From assembly GCA_016218815.1 (NCBI GenBank), contig JACRCX010000048.1, positions 1 through 64,000 on the forward strand: a DNA stretch of 64,000 nucleotides. The letters are read 5' to 3'. The notes beneath the pieces are model-generated. The model made no database searches and was not told the origin of the DNA. It was given only the letters and a program-made list of their open reading frames with translations. Below are positions 15,725 through 26,259 of this stretch, piece after piece. Numbering within the stretch: the first letter of the stretch is position 1; every line of letters begins with the position of its first letter. Origin of the DNA: Deltaproteobacteria bacterium. GTDB taxonomy: Bacteria; Myxococcota_A; Polyangia; DRWM01; JAAZOP01. A program made the translations under genes and the position numbers.

Positions 15725-18169
15725 ATGACACGTGCGAGTCTCGTGCTGGCCGTCGCTGCCTTCGGTTGCGGCGACGGTTCGAAGAAGTGGGCCGCCCAGT
15801 CCGACGAGGTCCGGGTGGAGGTCCACGAGTCGCCGGGGCAGCTCGAGGTTCGCGACCTCCTGGACCACGTGCTGTTCGAGACCCTCGGCGGAGGAGCCGT
15901 CGCCGAAGGGGAGGAGCCGCTGGTCTTCGCGGCGGTGCGGCACGCGGAGGCGAGCGTGGACACCGGGTTCGGGACCTTCCGCGTCGAGGACCGTGCCGCA
16001 GAGCCCTGGAAGGGCGTTTCGACCCTCGGCGAAATCTCCGTCGACGGCCCGGTGATCTCGTTCGTCATGCTGGGAGCCGACGGCGAACGGCTTGGCACAG
16101 GGACCGTGCAGGCCGGGACCGCAGGGGCCGTGCTGCTCGAGCTGGTGGCGACGGATCCGCGGGCCAACCGCATGTCGCTCGGATTCGCCTGCGCGCCGGA
16201 CGAACATTTCCTCGGCATGGGCGGCCAGAGCTGGGACGTCGACCACCGCGGTCAGAAGATCCCCCTGTGGGTGCAGGAGGACGGGCTGGGGAAGGACCCG
16301 ACGGACGAGTACGAGGGTACCTGGTACGTCGTGGGGCGACGACACCAGACCCACACCCCCATCCCCATCTTCGTCTCGAGCCGCGGGTACGCGCTGATGC
16401 TCGAGACCCCCGTGCGCTCGATCTTCGACTTCTGCTCGACGGATACCGGACGGGGACGCCTCGAGGCATGGGATGGACGCATCCGCATCCGCATCTTCCG
16501 CGGGGCGGACGCGGGACAGGCGATCGAACGCATGACGGCGGCGGTCGGGCGGCCGGACCTGCCGCCGATGTGGGTCTTCGCTCCGTGGCTCGACGCGCTC
16601 TATGGGTCGGAGAACGTCCGAAGAGTCGCCGCGAAGCTCCGGGAGCGCGGGATCCCGTCGTCGGTCATCTGGACCGAGGACTGGCGCGGCGGGCACGCGG
16701 GGACCGGCGGCTACACCCTGGAGGAGGACTGGCGCGTCGACCGCGCGCTCTACCCCGATTTCGAGGCGCTGGCGGACGACCTGCACGGGCTGGGGTTCAA
16801 GTTCCTGACCTACAACAACACGTTCGTCGTGAGGGGCAGCGACGTATGGGACGAGGTCCGGGCGAACGGCTACGGGATCCACGACACGGCCGGGGACGAC
16901 TACGCCTTCATGGGCGTGACGTTCACCGACACCACGCTCCTGGATCTCAGCAACGAGGCGGCCAGGGAATGGGCGAAGGGCGTGTGGGGCCAGGGCCTCG
17001 CGCTGGGCGCCGACGGGTGGATGGCGGACTACGCCGAGTGGCTTCCGACGGACATCGTGCTGGCGTCGGGGGAAGACCCGATGGCCGCTCACAACCTCTA
17101 CCCCGTCGAATTCCAGCGGCTGACCAGGGAGACCCTCGCCGGCGCCGCCAAGGAGACCGCCTGGTTCGCCCGCTCCGGGTATCTCGGGTCGCAACCGCTG
17201 GTCCAGGTGTTCTGGGCCGGCGACCAGCAGACCGACTGGAGCCAGGGCGACGGCATGCCCTCCGTGATCCCCATGGGCCTCGGCCTCGGGATCGTCGGCT
17301 TCCCCTACTTCGCCCACGACATCGGCGGCTACCAGAGCGCGTATACCGATCCCACGACCGAGGAGCTGTGGTATCGCTGGGTGTCGCTCGGAGCCATGTC
17401 GCCCGTCATGCGCACCCACCACGGGCGCAGCGCGGCCGAGAACTGGAACTGGGAGAAGGACGAAGCGAGCACCGAACACCTGCGCCTGTGGGCCGTGCGG
17501 CACATGCAGCTCGTGCCGTACCTCTACGCCGCCGCCCAGGAGGCGTCGGCGGGCGACGGCCTGCCCATCATGCGGCCCCTGGCGCTGCGCTGGCCGGACT
17601 GGGACCCGGGCTGGACCATGACCGACGAGTACCTGCTGGGCGATCGGATCGTCGTGGCCCCGGTCCTCGAGCAGGGCGCCACCTCGCGGCGGGTCCGGCT
17701 GCCCGAGGGCACCTTCCACCCGCTGTGGGGCGGGGAGACCTTGACGATGCCCGCGGGCGGCGGCGAGGCGACCGTGGCGGCCGCCCGGGAGGAGTGTCCC
17801 ACGTTCGTGCCCGCCGGGACCATCCTCGTCCTGCTGCCCGAGGGGGCCGACACCGCCGTGGACGACGGAGTGACGGACGTGGGCGTGGTCCGGCCGTCCA
17901 CCCTGGGCGACGACCGCGAAATCCTCGTCTGGGCCGGCGGCTCGGGCTCCTTCGTGGAAGTCGGAGGACGACTGCGGTACGACTGGGTTGCGGAGAGCGC
18001 GAACGCCGCGACGGGCGCCGCCACCTGGAACGGCGCCCCGGTGGAGCCCACGGCCGGTGCGGTGACGGTGGCGGGCAACGGAACCCTGTCGTTCGCAGCC
18101 GGGGCCGTGTTGACGGTCGAAGGCGGCGCGGGGGATCGCGAGCTGACCATACGGTGGGGCTGGCCATGA
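15725..18169 (+). CDS. Lipoprotein glycoside hydrolase family 31 (alpha-glycosidase)
   Basis: 814 residues with a short signal and lipobox AAFGC near residue 16, so probably anchored outside the cytoplasm. The GH31 barrel carries DGWMADYAEWLPTD (nucleophile Asp, about 432) and WAGDQQTDWS (acid/base Asp, about 500), then MSPVMRTHHG. These strings are closest in my memory to the sulfoquinovosidase YihQ clade. However, the Gln, Arg and Trp that bind the sulfonate in YihQ align with Glu, Thr and Glu here (IWTEDWRGG, YTLEEDW). It is more likely an alpha-glucosidase-like enzyme of another specificity. ATG 15725 gives the lipoprotein signal. It interrupts an otherwise redox and sensory region and may be separately transcribed. 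Confidence 0.88.
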   Translation: MTRASLVLAVAAFGCGDGSKKWAAQSDEVRVEVHESPGQLEVRDLLDHVLFETLGGGAVAEGEEPLVFAAVRHAEASVDTGFGTFRVEDRAAEPWKGVSTLGEISVDGPVISFVMLGADGERLGTGTVQAGTAGAVLLELVATDPRANRMSLGFACAPDEHFLGMGGQSWDVDHRGQKIPLWVQEDGLGKDPTDEYEGTWYVVGRRHQTHTPIPIFVSSRGYALMLETPVRSIFDFCSTDTGRGRLEAWDGRIRIRIFRGADAGQAIERMTAAVGRPDLPPMWVFAPWLDALYGSENVRRVAAKLRERGIPSSVIWTEDWRGGHAGTGGYTLEEDWRVDRALYPDFEALADDLHGLGFKFLTYNNTFVVRGSDVWDEVRANGYGIHDTAGDDYAFMGVTFTDTTLLDLSNEAAREWAKGVWGQGLALGADGWMADYAEWLPTDIVLASGEDPMAAHNLYPVEFQRLTRETLAGAAKETAWFARSGYLGSQPLVQVFWAGDQQTDWSQGDGMPSVIPMGLGLGIVGFPYFAHDIGGYQSAYTDPTTEELWYRWVSLGAMSPVMRTHHGRSAAENWNWEKDEASTEHLRLWAVRHMQLVPYLYAAAQEASAGDGLPIMRPLALRWPDWDPGWTMTDEYLLGDRIVVAPVLEQGATSRRVRLPEGTFHPLWGGETLTMPAGGGEATVAAAREECPTFVPAGTILVLLPEGADTAVDDGVTDVGVVRPSTLGDDREILVWAGGSGSFVEVGGRLRYDWVAESANAATGAATWNGAPVEPTAGAVTVAGNGTLSFAAGAVLTVEGGAGDRELTIRWGWP

Positions 18170-18178
18170 CCCTGTCCT

Positions 18179-18230
18179 TACCCTTTGCGTCCTTTGCGTT
18201 CTTCGCGTGCTTTGCGCGAACTTCCCCGGA
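18179..18230 (+). repeat. Family B-like repeat (divergent words)
   Basis: CCCTTTGCGTCCTTTGCGTT, CTTCGCGTGCTTTGCGCGAA, CTTCCCC: same layout and ending as family B but with CTTTGCGT words. It lies 10 bases after the GH31 stop. Confidence 0.75.
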
Positions 18231-18277
18231 AATTGTGGCCGCGATGATGATCGAGGCCGAGGGATGAGCAGGGCCCC

Positions 18278-19897
18278 ATGAAATTCCCTGCGCGAGCGCT
18301 GGCGTTCCGCGTGTCGCTGCTGCTGATGACGGCGGTGGCGTTGATCCTCGGCCTGTTCGGGGTCTGGGTCGCGCGCGATAGCCGCTCCCAGCTCGAGCAG
18401 ACCGTCATCGACCACGCCGAACAGCTCGGCGACGTGATCCGTCGCAGTACGCGCTCGCTGATGTTCCGGAACGAGCGGACGGAGATCTTCGAGATCATCC
18501 AGGCGATCGGCGAGCAGCCGGGGATCGACCGCGTGCGGATCTACGACAAGGAGGGGCGGGTCCGGTACTCCACGCGCGCGCAGGAGGTCGGTCAGGAGGT
18601 CGACAAGACGGCGGAGGCGTGCGTCAACTGCCATCGGGGCAATGCGCCTGCGCCGGACATCCGCCAGCAGGAGCGCTACCGCATCTTCGGCGGCGGGGAC
18701 CGCGGCCGCGTGCTGGGAATGATCGTCCCCATCCGGAACGAGCCCACCTGCGCCGAGGCGGCCTGCCATGTCCACCCGGCCAGCCAACGCATCCTCGGCG
18801 TGCTCGACGTGCAGATGTCGCTGGCGAAGGTCGACGAGGGCCGCGCCGGGCTGACCACGCGCATGGCCGTCTCGGCCGGCGTGACCGTCGTGGCGTTGAT
18901 GGCCCTCTCCACGCTGCTGCTGCTGCGCCTGGTGTACCGCCCCGTGGCGCGGCTCATCGTCGGAACGCAACGCCTGGGCGCCGGGAACCTCGCCGACCGC
19001 ATCCCCGTCGCCTCCGGCAACGAGCTGGGCGAGCTGGCCGCTTCGTTCAACAAGATGGCCGGCGAGCTCAGCGACGCCCGCTCGCAGCTCGAGGCATGGA
19101 CCCGGACCCTCGAGGTCCGGGTCGCCGAGAAGTCGCGGCAGCTCGAGAAGGTCCAGGCCGACATCGTCCAGGTGGAGAAGATGGCCTCCCTGGGCAAGCT
19201 CGCCGCGATCGTGGCCCACGAGATCAACAACCCCCTGGCCGCGATCCGGACCTACGCGCACCTGCTCCTCAAACGCGAGGAAAGGGTCGCGGCCGGGAAA
19301 GGGCGCAAGGAGGGGGAGGAGGCGGAACGGACCCAGATCCTGGGGTCCGTCGAATCCGAGGCGACGCGCTGCGGCGAGATCGTCAAGCAGCTCCTGCAGT
19401 TCGCCCGGCCCTCCCGACCGCGCGCCGAGCCGTGCGATCTCGGCGACCTCGTCACCGGGACGTTGCGCCTCGTGCAGCACCAGCTCGATGTGCAGGGGCT
19501 GCGCAAGTCCCTGGCGGTCGCCCAGGACCTGCCGCCGATCGTCTGCGACCCGCAGCAGGTGCGCCAGGCACTCGTCGCCGTCCTCATGAACGCCTGCGAA
19601 GCCATGGGCAGCGAGGGCCTGCTGACCGTCGAGGCGCGCCGGGGCGACGGCGGGTGGGTCGTGATCGAAATCCGCGACACGGGAGTCGGGATGGACGAGG
19701 AGACGCGCAAGCAGGTGTTCGAGCCGTTCTTCACCACCAAGGAGAAGGGCTCGGGCATCGGTCTCGCGGTCGCGTACTCGATCGTCCGCGCCCACGGCGG
19801 GCGCGTGACGCTCGAATCACGGCCGGGAACGGGGACGACCGTGCGAATCGAGCTTCCGCCGCAGCCGCCCGAGGCCGCGGCGGAGGAGGAGCAGTGA
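18278..19897 (+). CDS. Heme-binding sensor histidine kinase
   Basis: 539 residues. TM1 is about 10-32. The periplasmic sensor holds CVNCH (CxxCH, 115-119) and CAEAACH (CX4CH, 158-164), both c-type heme attachment patterns. TM2 is about 199-219, then a HAMP region (220-272), a coiled linker, and a HisKA domain with H314 in VAHEINNPLAAIRTY. The catalytic domain shows LMNACEAM (N box), DTGVGMDEE (G1), FEPFFTTK (F) and GSGIGLAV (G2). All catalytic residues are present. Heme in the sensor suggests redox, oxygen or NO sensing. The response regulator starts three bases after the stop. Proximity to the HybA/HybB module suggests, but does not prove, that it monitors respiratory state. Confidence 0.92.
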   Translation: MKFPARALAFRVSLLLMTAVALILGLFGVWVARDSRSQLEQTVIDHAEQLGDVIRRSTRSLMFRNERTEIFEIIQAIGEQPGIDRVRIYDKEGRVRYSTRAQEVGQEVDKTAEACVNCHRGNAPAPDIRQQERYRIFGGGDRGRVLGMIVPIRNEPTCAEAACHVHPASQRILGVLDVQMSLAKVDEGRAGLTTRMAVSAGVTVVALMALSTLLLLRLVYRPVARLIVGTQRLGAGNLADRIPVASGNELGELAASFNKMAGELSDARSQLEAWTRTLEVRVAEKSRQLEKVQADIVQVEKMASLGKLAAIVAHEINNPLAAIRTYAHLLLKREERVAAGKGRKEGEEAERTQILGSVESEATRCGEIVKQLLQFARPSRPRAEPCDLGDLVTGTLRLVQHQLDVQGLRKSLAVAQDLPPIVCDPQQVRQALVAVLMNACEAMGSEGLLTVEARRGDGGWVVIEIRDTGVGMDEETRKQVFEPFFTTKEKGSGIGLAVAYSIVRAHGGRVTLESRPGTGTTVRIELPPQPPEAAAEEEQ

Positions 19898-19900
19898 GCG

Positions 19901-21229
<1,329 letters not shown>

Positions 21230-21277
21230 ACGGGGGAACGGGGAATGGGGGGGGTGGAGCGGTAGAGCGGCACACTG

Positions 21278-21802
21278 GTGGCGGATGAAATCATCATCTT
21301 GCCGATCGGCGCCGTCGACTCGGCGCTGATTGAATACCTGTCGTTGACGGTGGGCCAGGCGTTCGGGCGGGAAGTGCGGCCGGGGCGGGCCGCGATGGCG
21401 CCGGACTTCGCCTACGACCCCGTCCGCCGGCAGGTGCACTCGACGCTGCTGATCGACCGCCTCGAGTCGATGCCGCGCGCGGGAGATCCGAAGATCCTCG
21501 GGGTGACCGAGGCCGACCTGTTCATCCCGATCTTCACCTTCGTCTTCGGCGAGGCCAGACTCGGCGGCCGCGCCGCCGTCATGTCCGTCGCCCGCCTCCG
21601 CGAGTCCCACTACGGCCGCGAAGAGGACCGCCGGGTCCTCTACCGCCGCGCCGAAAAGGAGGCGCTCCACGAGCTGGGTCACACCTTCGGCCTGGTGCAC
21701 TGCCTCGATTTCGCCTGCATCATGCACTTCGCGAACTCGGTGGAAGAAGTCGACATCAGGGGCGACGGGTTCTGCTCGAGGTGCGAGCGACGGCTCCGGT
21801 AG
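21278..21802 (+). CDS. amzA: Archaemetzincin-type metalloprotease
   Basis: 174 residues with HELGHTFGLVHC (131-142), the HExxHxxGxxH zinc motif followed by Cys. Then come CIMHFANS (a Met-turn-like stretch) and FCSRC, the second-zinc cysteines of archaemetzincins. No signal peptide is visible, so it is likely cytoplasmic. The family is widespread in archaea and occurs patchily in bacteria; its substrates are not established. The start is GTG 21278 (MADEIIILPIG), because the nearby ATG 21285 is out of frame. The Shine-Dalgarno is weak, and the leader consists of G-rich word repeats (21228-21270). Length fits the family and no residue seems missing. Confidence 0.9.
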   Translation: MADEIIILPIGAVDSALIEYLSLTVGQAFGREVRPGRAAMAPDFAYDPVRRQVHSTLLIDRLESMPRAGDPKILGVTEADLFIPIFTFVFGEARLGGRAAVMSVARLRESHYGREEDRRVLYRRAEKEALHELGHTFGLVHCLDFACIMHFANSVEEVDIRGDGFCSRCERRLR

Positions 21803-21816
21803 CGCATCCGTCCCCC

Positions 21817-21882
21817 CCGAACCGCGAGCTTCAGCGACCGGACTCCCTCCCCCAACCGAACCGCGGGCTTCAGCCCGCGGCT
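21817..21882 (+). repeat. Family E hairpins, one decayed and one intact
   Basis: CCGAACCGCGGGCTTCAGCC plus CGCGGCT (21856-21882) forms a perfect stem around CTTCAG. A degraded copy (AACCGCGAGCTTCAGCGACC) precedes it at 21817-21840. They lie just before the DegT gene. Confidence 0.75.
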
Positions 21883-21940
21883 GCCCGGCGCGGCACCTCC
21901 GACTGGATCCCCGCCCCCCACCGGTCTACGCTCCGCCGCC

Positions 21941-23125
21941 CTGCCCGATCCCTCGCCGTCCTTCCTCCCCTTCGCGGTTCCCGACCTGACGGAGGCCGAA
22001 GCGGAAGCCGTGGCCGACGTCGTCCGCGACGGCTGGATCAACACCGGCCCCCGAGCCAAGGCCTTCGAGACCGAGTTCGCCGCCGCGGTCGGGGCAAGAC
22101 ACGGCGTCGCCGTGAACTCCTGTACTGCCGCCCTGCACGTGGCCTACGAGGCGATCGGTCTGCGGGACGGCGACGAGGTCCTCGTCCCGACCATGACCTT
22201 CACCTCGACCGCCGCGACCGCCTGGCACCTCGGCGCCCGGCCCGTGCTCGTGGACATCCGCGAAGGCGACGAGACGCTCGACGTCGAGAAGGCCGAACGG
22301 GCCGTCACCCCCCGGACCAAGGCGATCGTCCCCGTGCACTACGGCGGCCAGGCCTGCGAGCTGGACGCCATCCTGGACCTCGCGAAGCGCAAGGGGCTGC
22401 GCGTCGTCGAGGACGCCGCCCACGCCTTTCCCGCGTCGTACAAGGGCCGGCCGATCGGCACCTTCGGTGACGTCACCTGCTTCAGCTTCTACTCGACGAA
22501 GACAATCACCACCGCCGAAGGCGGCATGGCCTGCACCCAGGACGATGACCTGGCCGCGCGGATGCGGCTCATGGCCCTGCACGGCATCTCCAAGGACGCG
22601 TGGAAACGCTACACCTCGGAAGGGTCCTGGTACTACGAGGTCCTGGCGCCCGGGTACAAGTACAACCTCACCGACCTCGCCGCCGCCATCGGCCGTGTCC
22701 AGCTCGCGCGCGCCGGCGACATGCTGCGGAGGCGGGAGGCCATCGCGAAGCGGTACCTGGAGGCATTCGGCAGCAACGACGCCCTGATCGTCCCGACAGT
22801 CCTCCCCGACCGGACCCACGCCTGGCACCTCTTCTCCCTCCGTCTCCGGCTCGAGGCCCTTCCCCTCTCGCGCGACGCGTTCCTCGACGAGCTGAAGGCC
22901 CGCGGCATCGGAACGAGCGTGCACTACATCCCGCTGCACCTCCAGCCGTGCTACCGCGAGACGTTCGGATTCCGGCCGGGGGACTTCCCCGTCGCCGAGG
23001 ACGCCTACCGTCGCTCCGTCTCCCTGCCGATCTACTCCAAGATGACCGACGCCGACGTCGACCGCGTGATCGACGCCGTTCTGGACCTCGTCGGCAAGAA
23101 CCGGAGTTCCGACACCACCGGATGA
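21941..23125 (+). CDS. DegT/DnrJ/EryC1-family aminotransferase
   Basis: A PLP-dependent aminotransferase acting on nucleotide-linked keto sugars or related scaffolds for surface glycans. Motifs are GWINTGPRAKAFE, VNSCTAALH, VPTMTFTSTA, VEDAAHAFPA and CFSFYSTKTITTAEGG, where the Lys (near residue 186) forms the PLP Schiff base. Homology to the family begins at FLPFAVPDLTEAE, before any ATG, GTG or TTG in frame except GTG 22010, which would remove about 20 conserved residues. I therefore place the start provisionally at CTG 21941. The upstream gap is filled with family E hairpins. Its substrate cannot be read from context, although rmlD-type sugar genes occur elsewhere in the window. Confidence 0.85.
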   Translation: MPDPSPSFLPFAVPDLTEAEAEAVADVVRDGWINTGPRAKAFETEFAAAVGARHGVAVNSCTAALHVAYEAIGLRDGDEVLVPTMTFTSTAATAWHLGARPVLVDIREGDETLDVEKAERAVTPRTKAIVPVHYGGQACELDAILDLAKRKGLRVVEDAAHAFPASYKGRPIGTFGDVTCFSFYSTKTITTAEGGMACTQDDDLAARMRLMALHGISKDAWKRYTSEGSWYYEVLAPGYKYNLTDLAAAIGRVQLARAGDMLRRREAIAKRYLEAFGSNDALIVPTVLPDRTHAWHLFSLRLRLEALPLSRDAFLDELKARGIGTSVHYIPLHLQPCYRETFGFRPGDFPVAEDAYRRSVSLPIYSKMTDADVDRVIDAVLDLVGKNRSSDTTG

Positions 23126-23238
23126 TGTGACCGTCTCTCCATCTCTCCAGCCGACCTCTCCATCTCTCCCCTGCCAGCTTCGGCGCGCGGGCCACAGCCG
23201 CGCACTGGCCGCGGCCACCGGGAGCCCCGAGTACTCCG

Positions 23239-24453
23239 CTACGCCTTCCTCACCGCGATCAGGTACTCCCGCCGGTCTCGCCCGCGGAAGGCGCGGCGCG
23301 TCTCCTCGTCGAAGATCGGACGACGCTGCGACGCTGAAGCCTCCACCCGCAGCCCCGCGGCGGCCGACCACCGGCCAAGGCACTCGTCGAACCGCACCGG
23401 CCCCAGCAACGTCGCCCCGTCCCCGCCCAGGATGCAGCCGAGCGCCCCCGGGCGCAGGACGCGGGCCAGGGCGCCCACCCACAGCGCGCCGTCGTGCTCC
23501 CACCGCTCCAGGCCCCGCCGGGGCTCGCGGAACCCGCGGTGGGCGCCGATCTCGTTCGCCCGCAACGCACCCGCGTCCTCGCCCAGCCAGGCGGCACGCA
23601 GCCCGTGCTGCTCCGCGTAGTCGTACACGTTGGCGTACGGCGGGGAGGTCACGACGAGGTCGACCGACGCGTCCGGGATCGAACGCAGACGGCGCGCGTC
23701 GTCGAGCGCCACGTCGGCCGGGAACGAGGGCGTCGGGAGCGCGTCGCGCAGGAACTTCCAGCGGTGGCACAGCTCGTCCACCTTGTGCGTGAAGATCGCC
23801 GTCGCCGCGCCCGGCGGCCGGCACTTCGGCTGGTATCGCGAGTCGGTGTCGCTCCTGCGGCACGACACCTTCACCAGGATCGAGGACAGGACGACGCCCA
23901 GCGCGTCGCGCACGAACGGGTCGCGGTCGGCGTCCACCGCCGCACGCAGCCACGACAGCTCGGCGAAGGTCCGCGAGTCGAACTCCTCGCGGCCGGGCGG
24001 AAGGGGCTCGGGCGCCTCGTGGCCCTGCCGGACCCGCCCGACCGCGATGCCGGCGATCCGCCGCGCACGCTCGCGTACGATGCGCCGGCGGGCTTCGGGC
24101 ACGACGGCCGCCCGGATCCGCGCCACCCGGATCGCCACCGGGTTGAGGTCCCGCCCCACGGCCCGGGCCCCGTGCACGAGAGCCTCGACGACCACGGTCC
24201 CCGAGCCGCAGAACGGATCGAGCACCGCCGCGCCGGGTCGCGACAGCTCGCGCACCAGTCGGCCCGCCGTGTCCGGGTGCATGCGCGCGGCATACGTGTG
24301 GAACCCGTGCGTCCAGCGGTCGAGCCCCCCACCGGGCTCCACCTCGAGCGCCCTCGCGAGCTTGTCGGCGAGCGACGCCTCACCCGACAGCTCGGGGCGG
24401 CCCCCGACGTTGGTCAGCGACAGGCGGCGCTTGGGGAGCGGACGGCTCGGCAT
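23239..24453 (-). CDS. Amino-group DNA methyltransferase-like protein
   Basis: 404 residues. DPFCGSGTVVVEALVHGA (SAM-binding motif I) lies near residue 76, and DLVVTSPPYANVYDYAEQHG (catalytic TSPPY motif IV) near 263-280. A basic Cys-containing segment (KVSCRRSDTD) lies between. The order motif I before motif IV and the TSPPY tetrapeptide fit N4-cytosine or N6-adenine methylases. Some tRNA guanine N2-methylases also share this pattern, so the substrate is not certain. No restriction gene is adjacent, so it would be an orphan enzyme. ATG 24453 gives MPSRPLPKRR; there is no evident ribosome site, and the leader is repeat-rich. It converges on the DegT gene. Confidence 0.85.
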   Translation of the reverse strand: MPSRPLPKRRLSLTNVGGRPELSGEASLADKLARALEVEPGGGLDRWTHGFHTYAARMHPDTAGRLVRELSRPGAAVLDPFCGSGTVVVEALVHGARAVGRDLNPVAIRVARIRAAVVPEARRRIVRERARRIAGIAVGRVRQGHEAPEPLPPGREEFDSRTFAELSWLRAAVDADRDPFVRDALGVVLSSILVKVSCRRSDTDSRYQPKCRPPGAATAIFTHKVDELCHRWKFLRDALPTPSFPADVALDDARRLRSIPDASVDLVVTSPPYANVYDYAEQHGLRAAWLGEDAGALRANEIGAHRGFREPRRGLERWEHDGALWVGALARVLRPGALGCILGGDGATLLGPVRFDECLGRWSAAAGLRVEASASQRRPIFDEETRRAFRGRDRREYLIAVRKA

Positions 24454-24459
24454 CAAGAC

Positions 24460-24985
24460 GGAGGGTAGCAAACAGCGGGGAACAAGGAAGAGGGAACAGC
24501 GAACAGGGTGCATCCCCCCAACTGGGGGTGAAGTGCCTGGAGGCAGGGAGAGGAGGGCCCTTCGACGAGCGCAGGGCACCTTCGGCGAAGGGCGCGGAGA
24601 CCGGATTCACCACTGAGACGCTGAGGGCGCCGAGACAAACGCTGAGAAGACAGGGGAAGGGGCGCCCTGGAGCGGCAAGGTGGGGAGCGGGGCGGACCGA
24701 CAATGCAGGCTCGGGTTCTGTTGCCCTTGCGCGGCGAGGCGCCGCGCAAGGGACCTGGCCCGCCGCGAGGTTCGCTCGTGTCGTCTTGTCCGGAAACCGT
24801 CCAACGTTCTACCCGGCGGCGGGAGAGTCCGTGGCGCGGCGCCCCGAAGGCCCTGAGCGTGGTCGAAGGGGCGCCGCGCCACGGGCATCGCGAACCCCGG
24901 GGCTGGCATCCCAGGACGGTATCCCCTCCCAGCCCCCTCTTCTCAGCGTTCGTCTCAGCGTCCTCAGCGTCTCAGCGGTAAGTCG
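24460..24985 (+). repeat. Repeat-packed intergenic element with inverted termini and two long perfect hairpins
   Basis: This gap holds no credible gene. In order it has: GGGAACA-type words (24466-24512); a family F hairpin (24556-24594); a block of CTGAGACGCTGAGG words (24612-24650); a perfect 13-bp stem with AGG loop (24724-24736/24740-24752); a perfect 15-bp stem (24831-24845/24868-24882) whose loop carries a family F core; and the same CTGAG words inverted at 24944-24982. The inverted outer blocks, about 300 bases apart, give it the look of a small non-coding mobile element. The right block overlaps the stop of the rlmI-like gene. Confidence 0.7.
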
Positions 24986-26259
24986 GATCTCCGCGCCCTC
25001 CCCCCCCCGGGATTCGATGCCCCGCCAGCTCGCAGCAGGAGCGCCTTCAAGTAGTTGCCCTCCGGAAACCAACCGACCACGGGATGATCGGGGGAGGCAC
25101 CCCGGGATTCCACGACCTCGACGCGCCGGCGTGCGTCGGTGGCGGCGGCCAGGACCGTCCTCCGGAAAAGCGGCTCGTCGACGTGGCTGGAACACGAACA
25201 GGTGAGGATCGTCGCGCGCGGCGCGGCGAGGCGCAGGGCGGCGGCGTTCAGACGACGGTAGGCGCCCACCGCGCGGCGGACCGCGGCGCGGTTCGGGGCC
25301 AGGCTCGGAGGGTCCAGCACGATCAGGTCCCAGGTGCGCCGCCGCGAAGCCGGCGACTCGAGCCAGTCGAACACATCGGCGACAAGCAGCTCGCGATCCT
25401 CGAACGCAAAGTCGTTGAGCGCGAGGTTGCGGCGCGCGGCGGCGAGCGCCGGCTTCGAAATGTCGATCGACAGCGACGGACCGGCGCCCCCCGCGGCGGC
25501 GGCGACGGTGAACCCGCCCACGTACGAGAACAGGTCGAGCGTCCGGCGGCCCGCGGCCAGCGAACGCACCAGCGCGCGGTTGTCGCGCTGATCGAGGTAC
25601 AGCCCGGTCTTGTGCCCCTGGAGCACGTCGACCTCGAAAGACAGCCCGTTCTCCCGGATGACGATCGGCGTCGAAGGCCGGGTTCCGTGCAGGACGCGCG
25701 CCTGCCCCTCCTCGCGGCACCGCGCGAAGGGACGCTCGACGACGGTCCCGATCCCGGGAAGGGAGGCGGCGACGGCGGCGACCCACGGGCGAAGCGAGGC
25801 GGCGGCGTCGCCGTCGAAGCGCAGGACCGCGACGGCGGCGTAGCGATCACAGACGACCCCCGGCAACCGGTCGGCCTCGCCGTGGACCAGACGGCAGGAG
25901 TCGGTGCCCCCTCCCGCGAGGATGGGCGCCCTGCGCTCGGCAGCGGCCAGGAAGCGCGAGCGCACCAGTGCTTCGTCCAGAACCTCGTCCGGATCGAGCG
26001 TGAAGACCCGGATCGCGATCGCGGACCCGGGATCCCACAGCCCGCGCGCGAGAAAACGTCCCGCGAAGTCGACGACCTCGACCACGGCGCCGGGGGGAAG
26101 GAGCTCCGGGGGCGGGACCAGCGCCTCGGCGTAGATCCAGGGGTGGCCGGCGCGGATCGAGCGGACGACGTCGCGGCGGAGACGGAGCGCAGGGGAGGCT
26201 TCGAGCTTTGAGCTTTGAGCTCTGAGCTCTGAGTTCCCGGGGCGCGCCCGCGTGCTCAT
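24964..26259 (-). CDS. RlmI/RlmK-type 23S rRNA cytosine methyltransferase
   Basis: 431 residues. The N-terminal PUA-like domain includes SIRAGHPWIYAEAL and VVDFAGRFLARGLWD. The Rossmann methyltransferase shows LDLFSYVGGFTVAAA (motif I), SIDISKPAL, and VLDPPSLAP, the PP motif of m5C RNA methylases of the RlmI group. These methylate 23S rRNA at C1962 or a nearby site. ATG 26259 is the only usable start, but residues 8-22 (NSELRAQSSKLEAS) are encoded by a family D heptamer tract and conserved sequence begins only at LRLRRDVVRS. Either the repeat has extended the protein or a non-ATG start is used. dnaB ends 26 bases upstream on the same strand, so co-transcription is likely. The last residues overlap another repeat. 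Confidence 0.88.
   Translation of the reverse strand: MSTRARPGNSELRAQSSKLEASPALRLRRDVVRSIRAGHPWIYAEALVPPPELLPPGAVVEVVDFAGRFLARGLWDPGSAIAIRVFTLDPDEVLDEALVRSRFLAAAERRAPILAGGGTDSCRLVHGEADRLPGVVCDRYAAVAVLRFDGDAAASLRPWVAAVAASLPGIGTVVERPFARCREEGQARVLHGTRPSTPIVIRENGLSFEVDVLQGHKTGLYLDQRDNRALVRSLAAGRRTLDLFSYVGGFTVAAAAGGAGPSLSIDISKPALAAARRNLALNDFAFEDRELLVADVFDWLESPASRRRTWDLIVLDPPSLAPNRAAVRRAVGAYRRLNAAALRLAAPRATILTCSCSSHVDEPLFRRTVLAAATDARRRVEVVESRGASPDHPVVGWFPEGNYLKALLLRAGGASNPGGGRARRSDLPLRR

Noticed and set aside
13595..19795. A 2066-codon open frame on the minus strand
   Set aside because: It is antisense to five well-supported genes (HybA-like to the sensor kinase). Its residues are Arg/Ala/Gly/His-rich, as expected from high-GC shadow frames.
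24460..24963. A small gene in the gap upstream of the DNA methylase
   Set aside because: All frames there are translated repeats (for example ETLRAPRQTLRRQ) and show no conserved domain.
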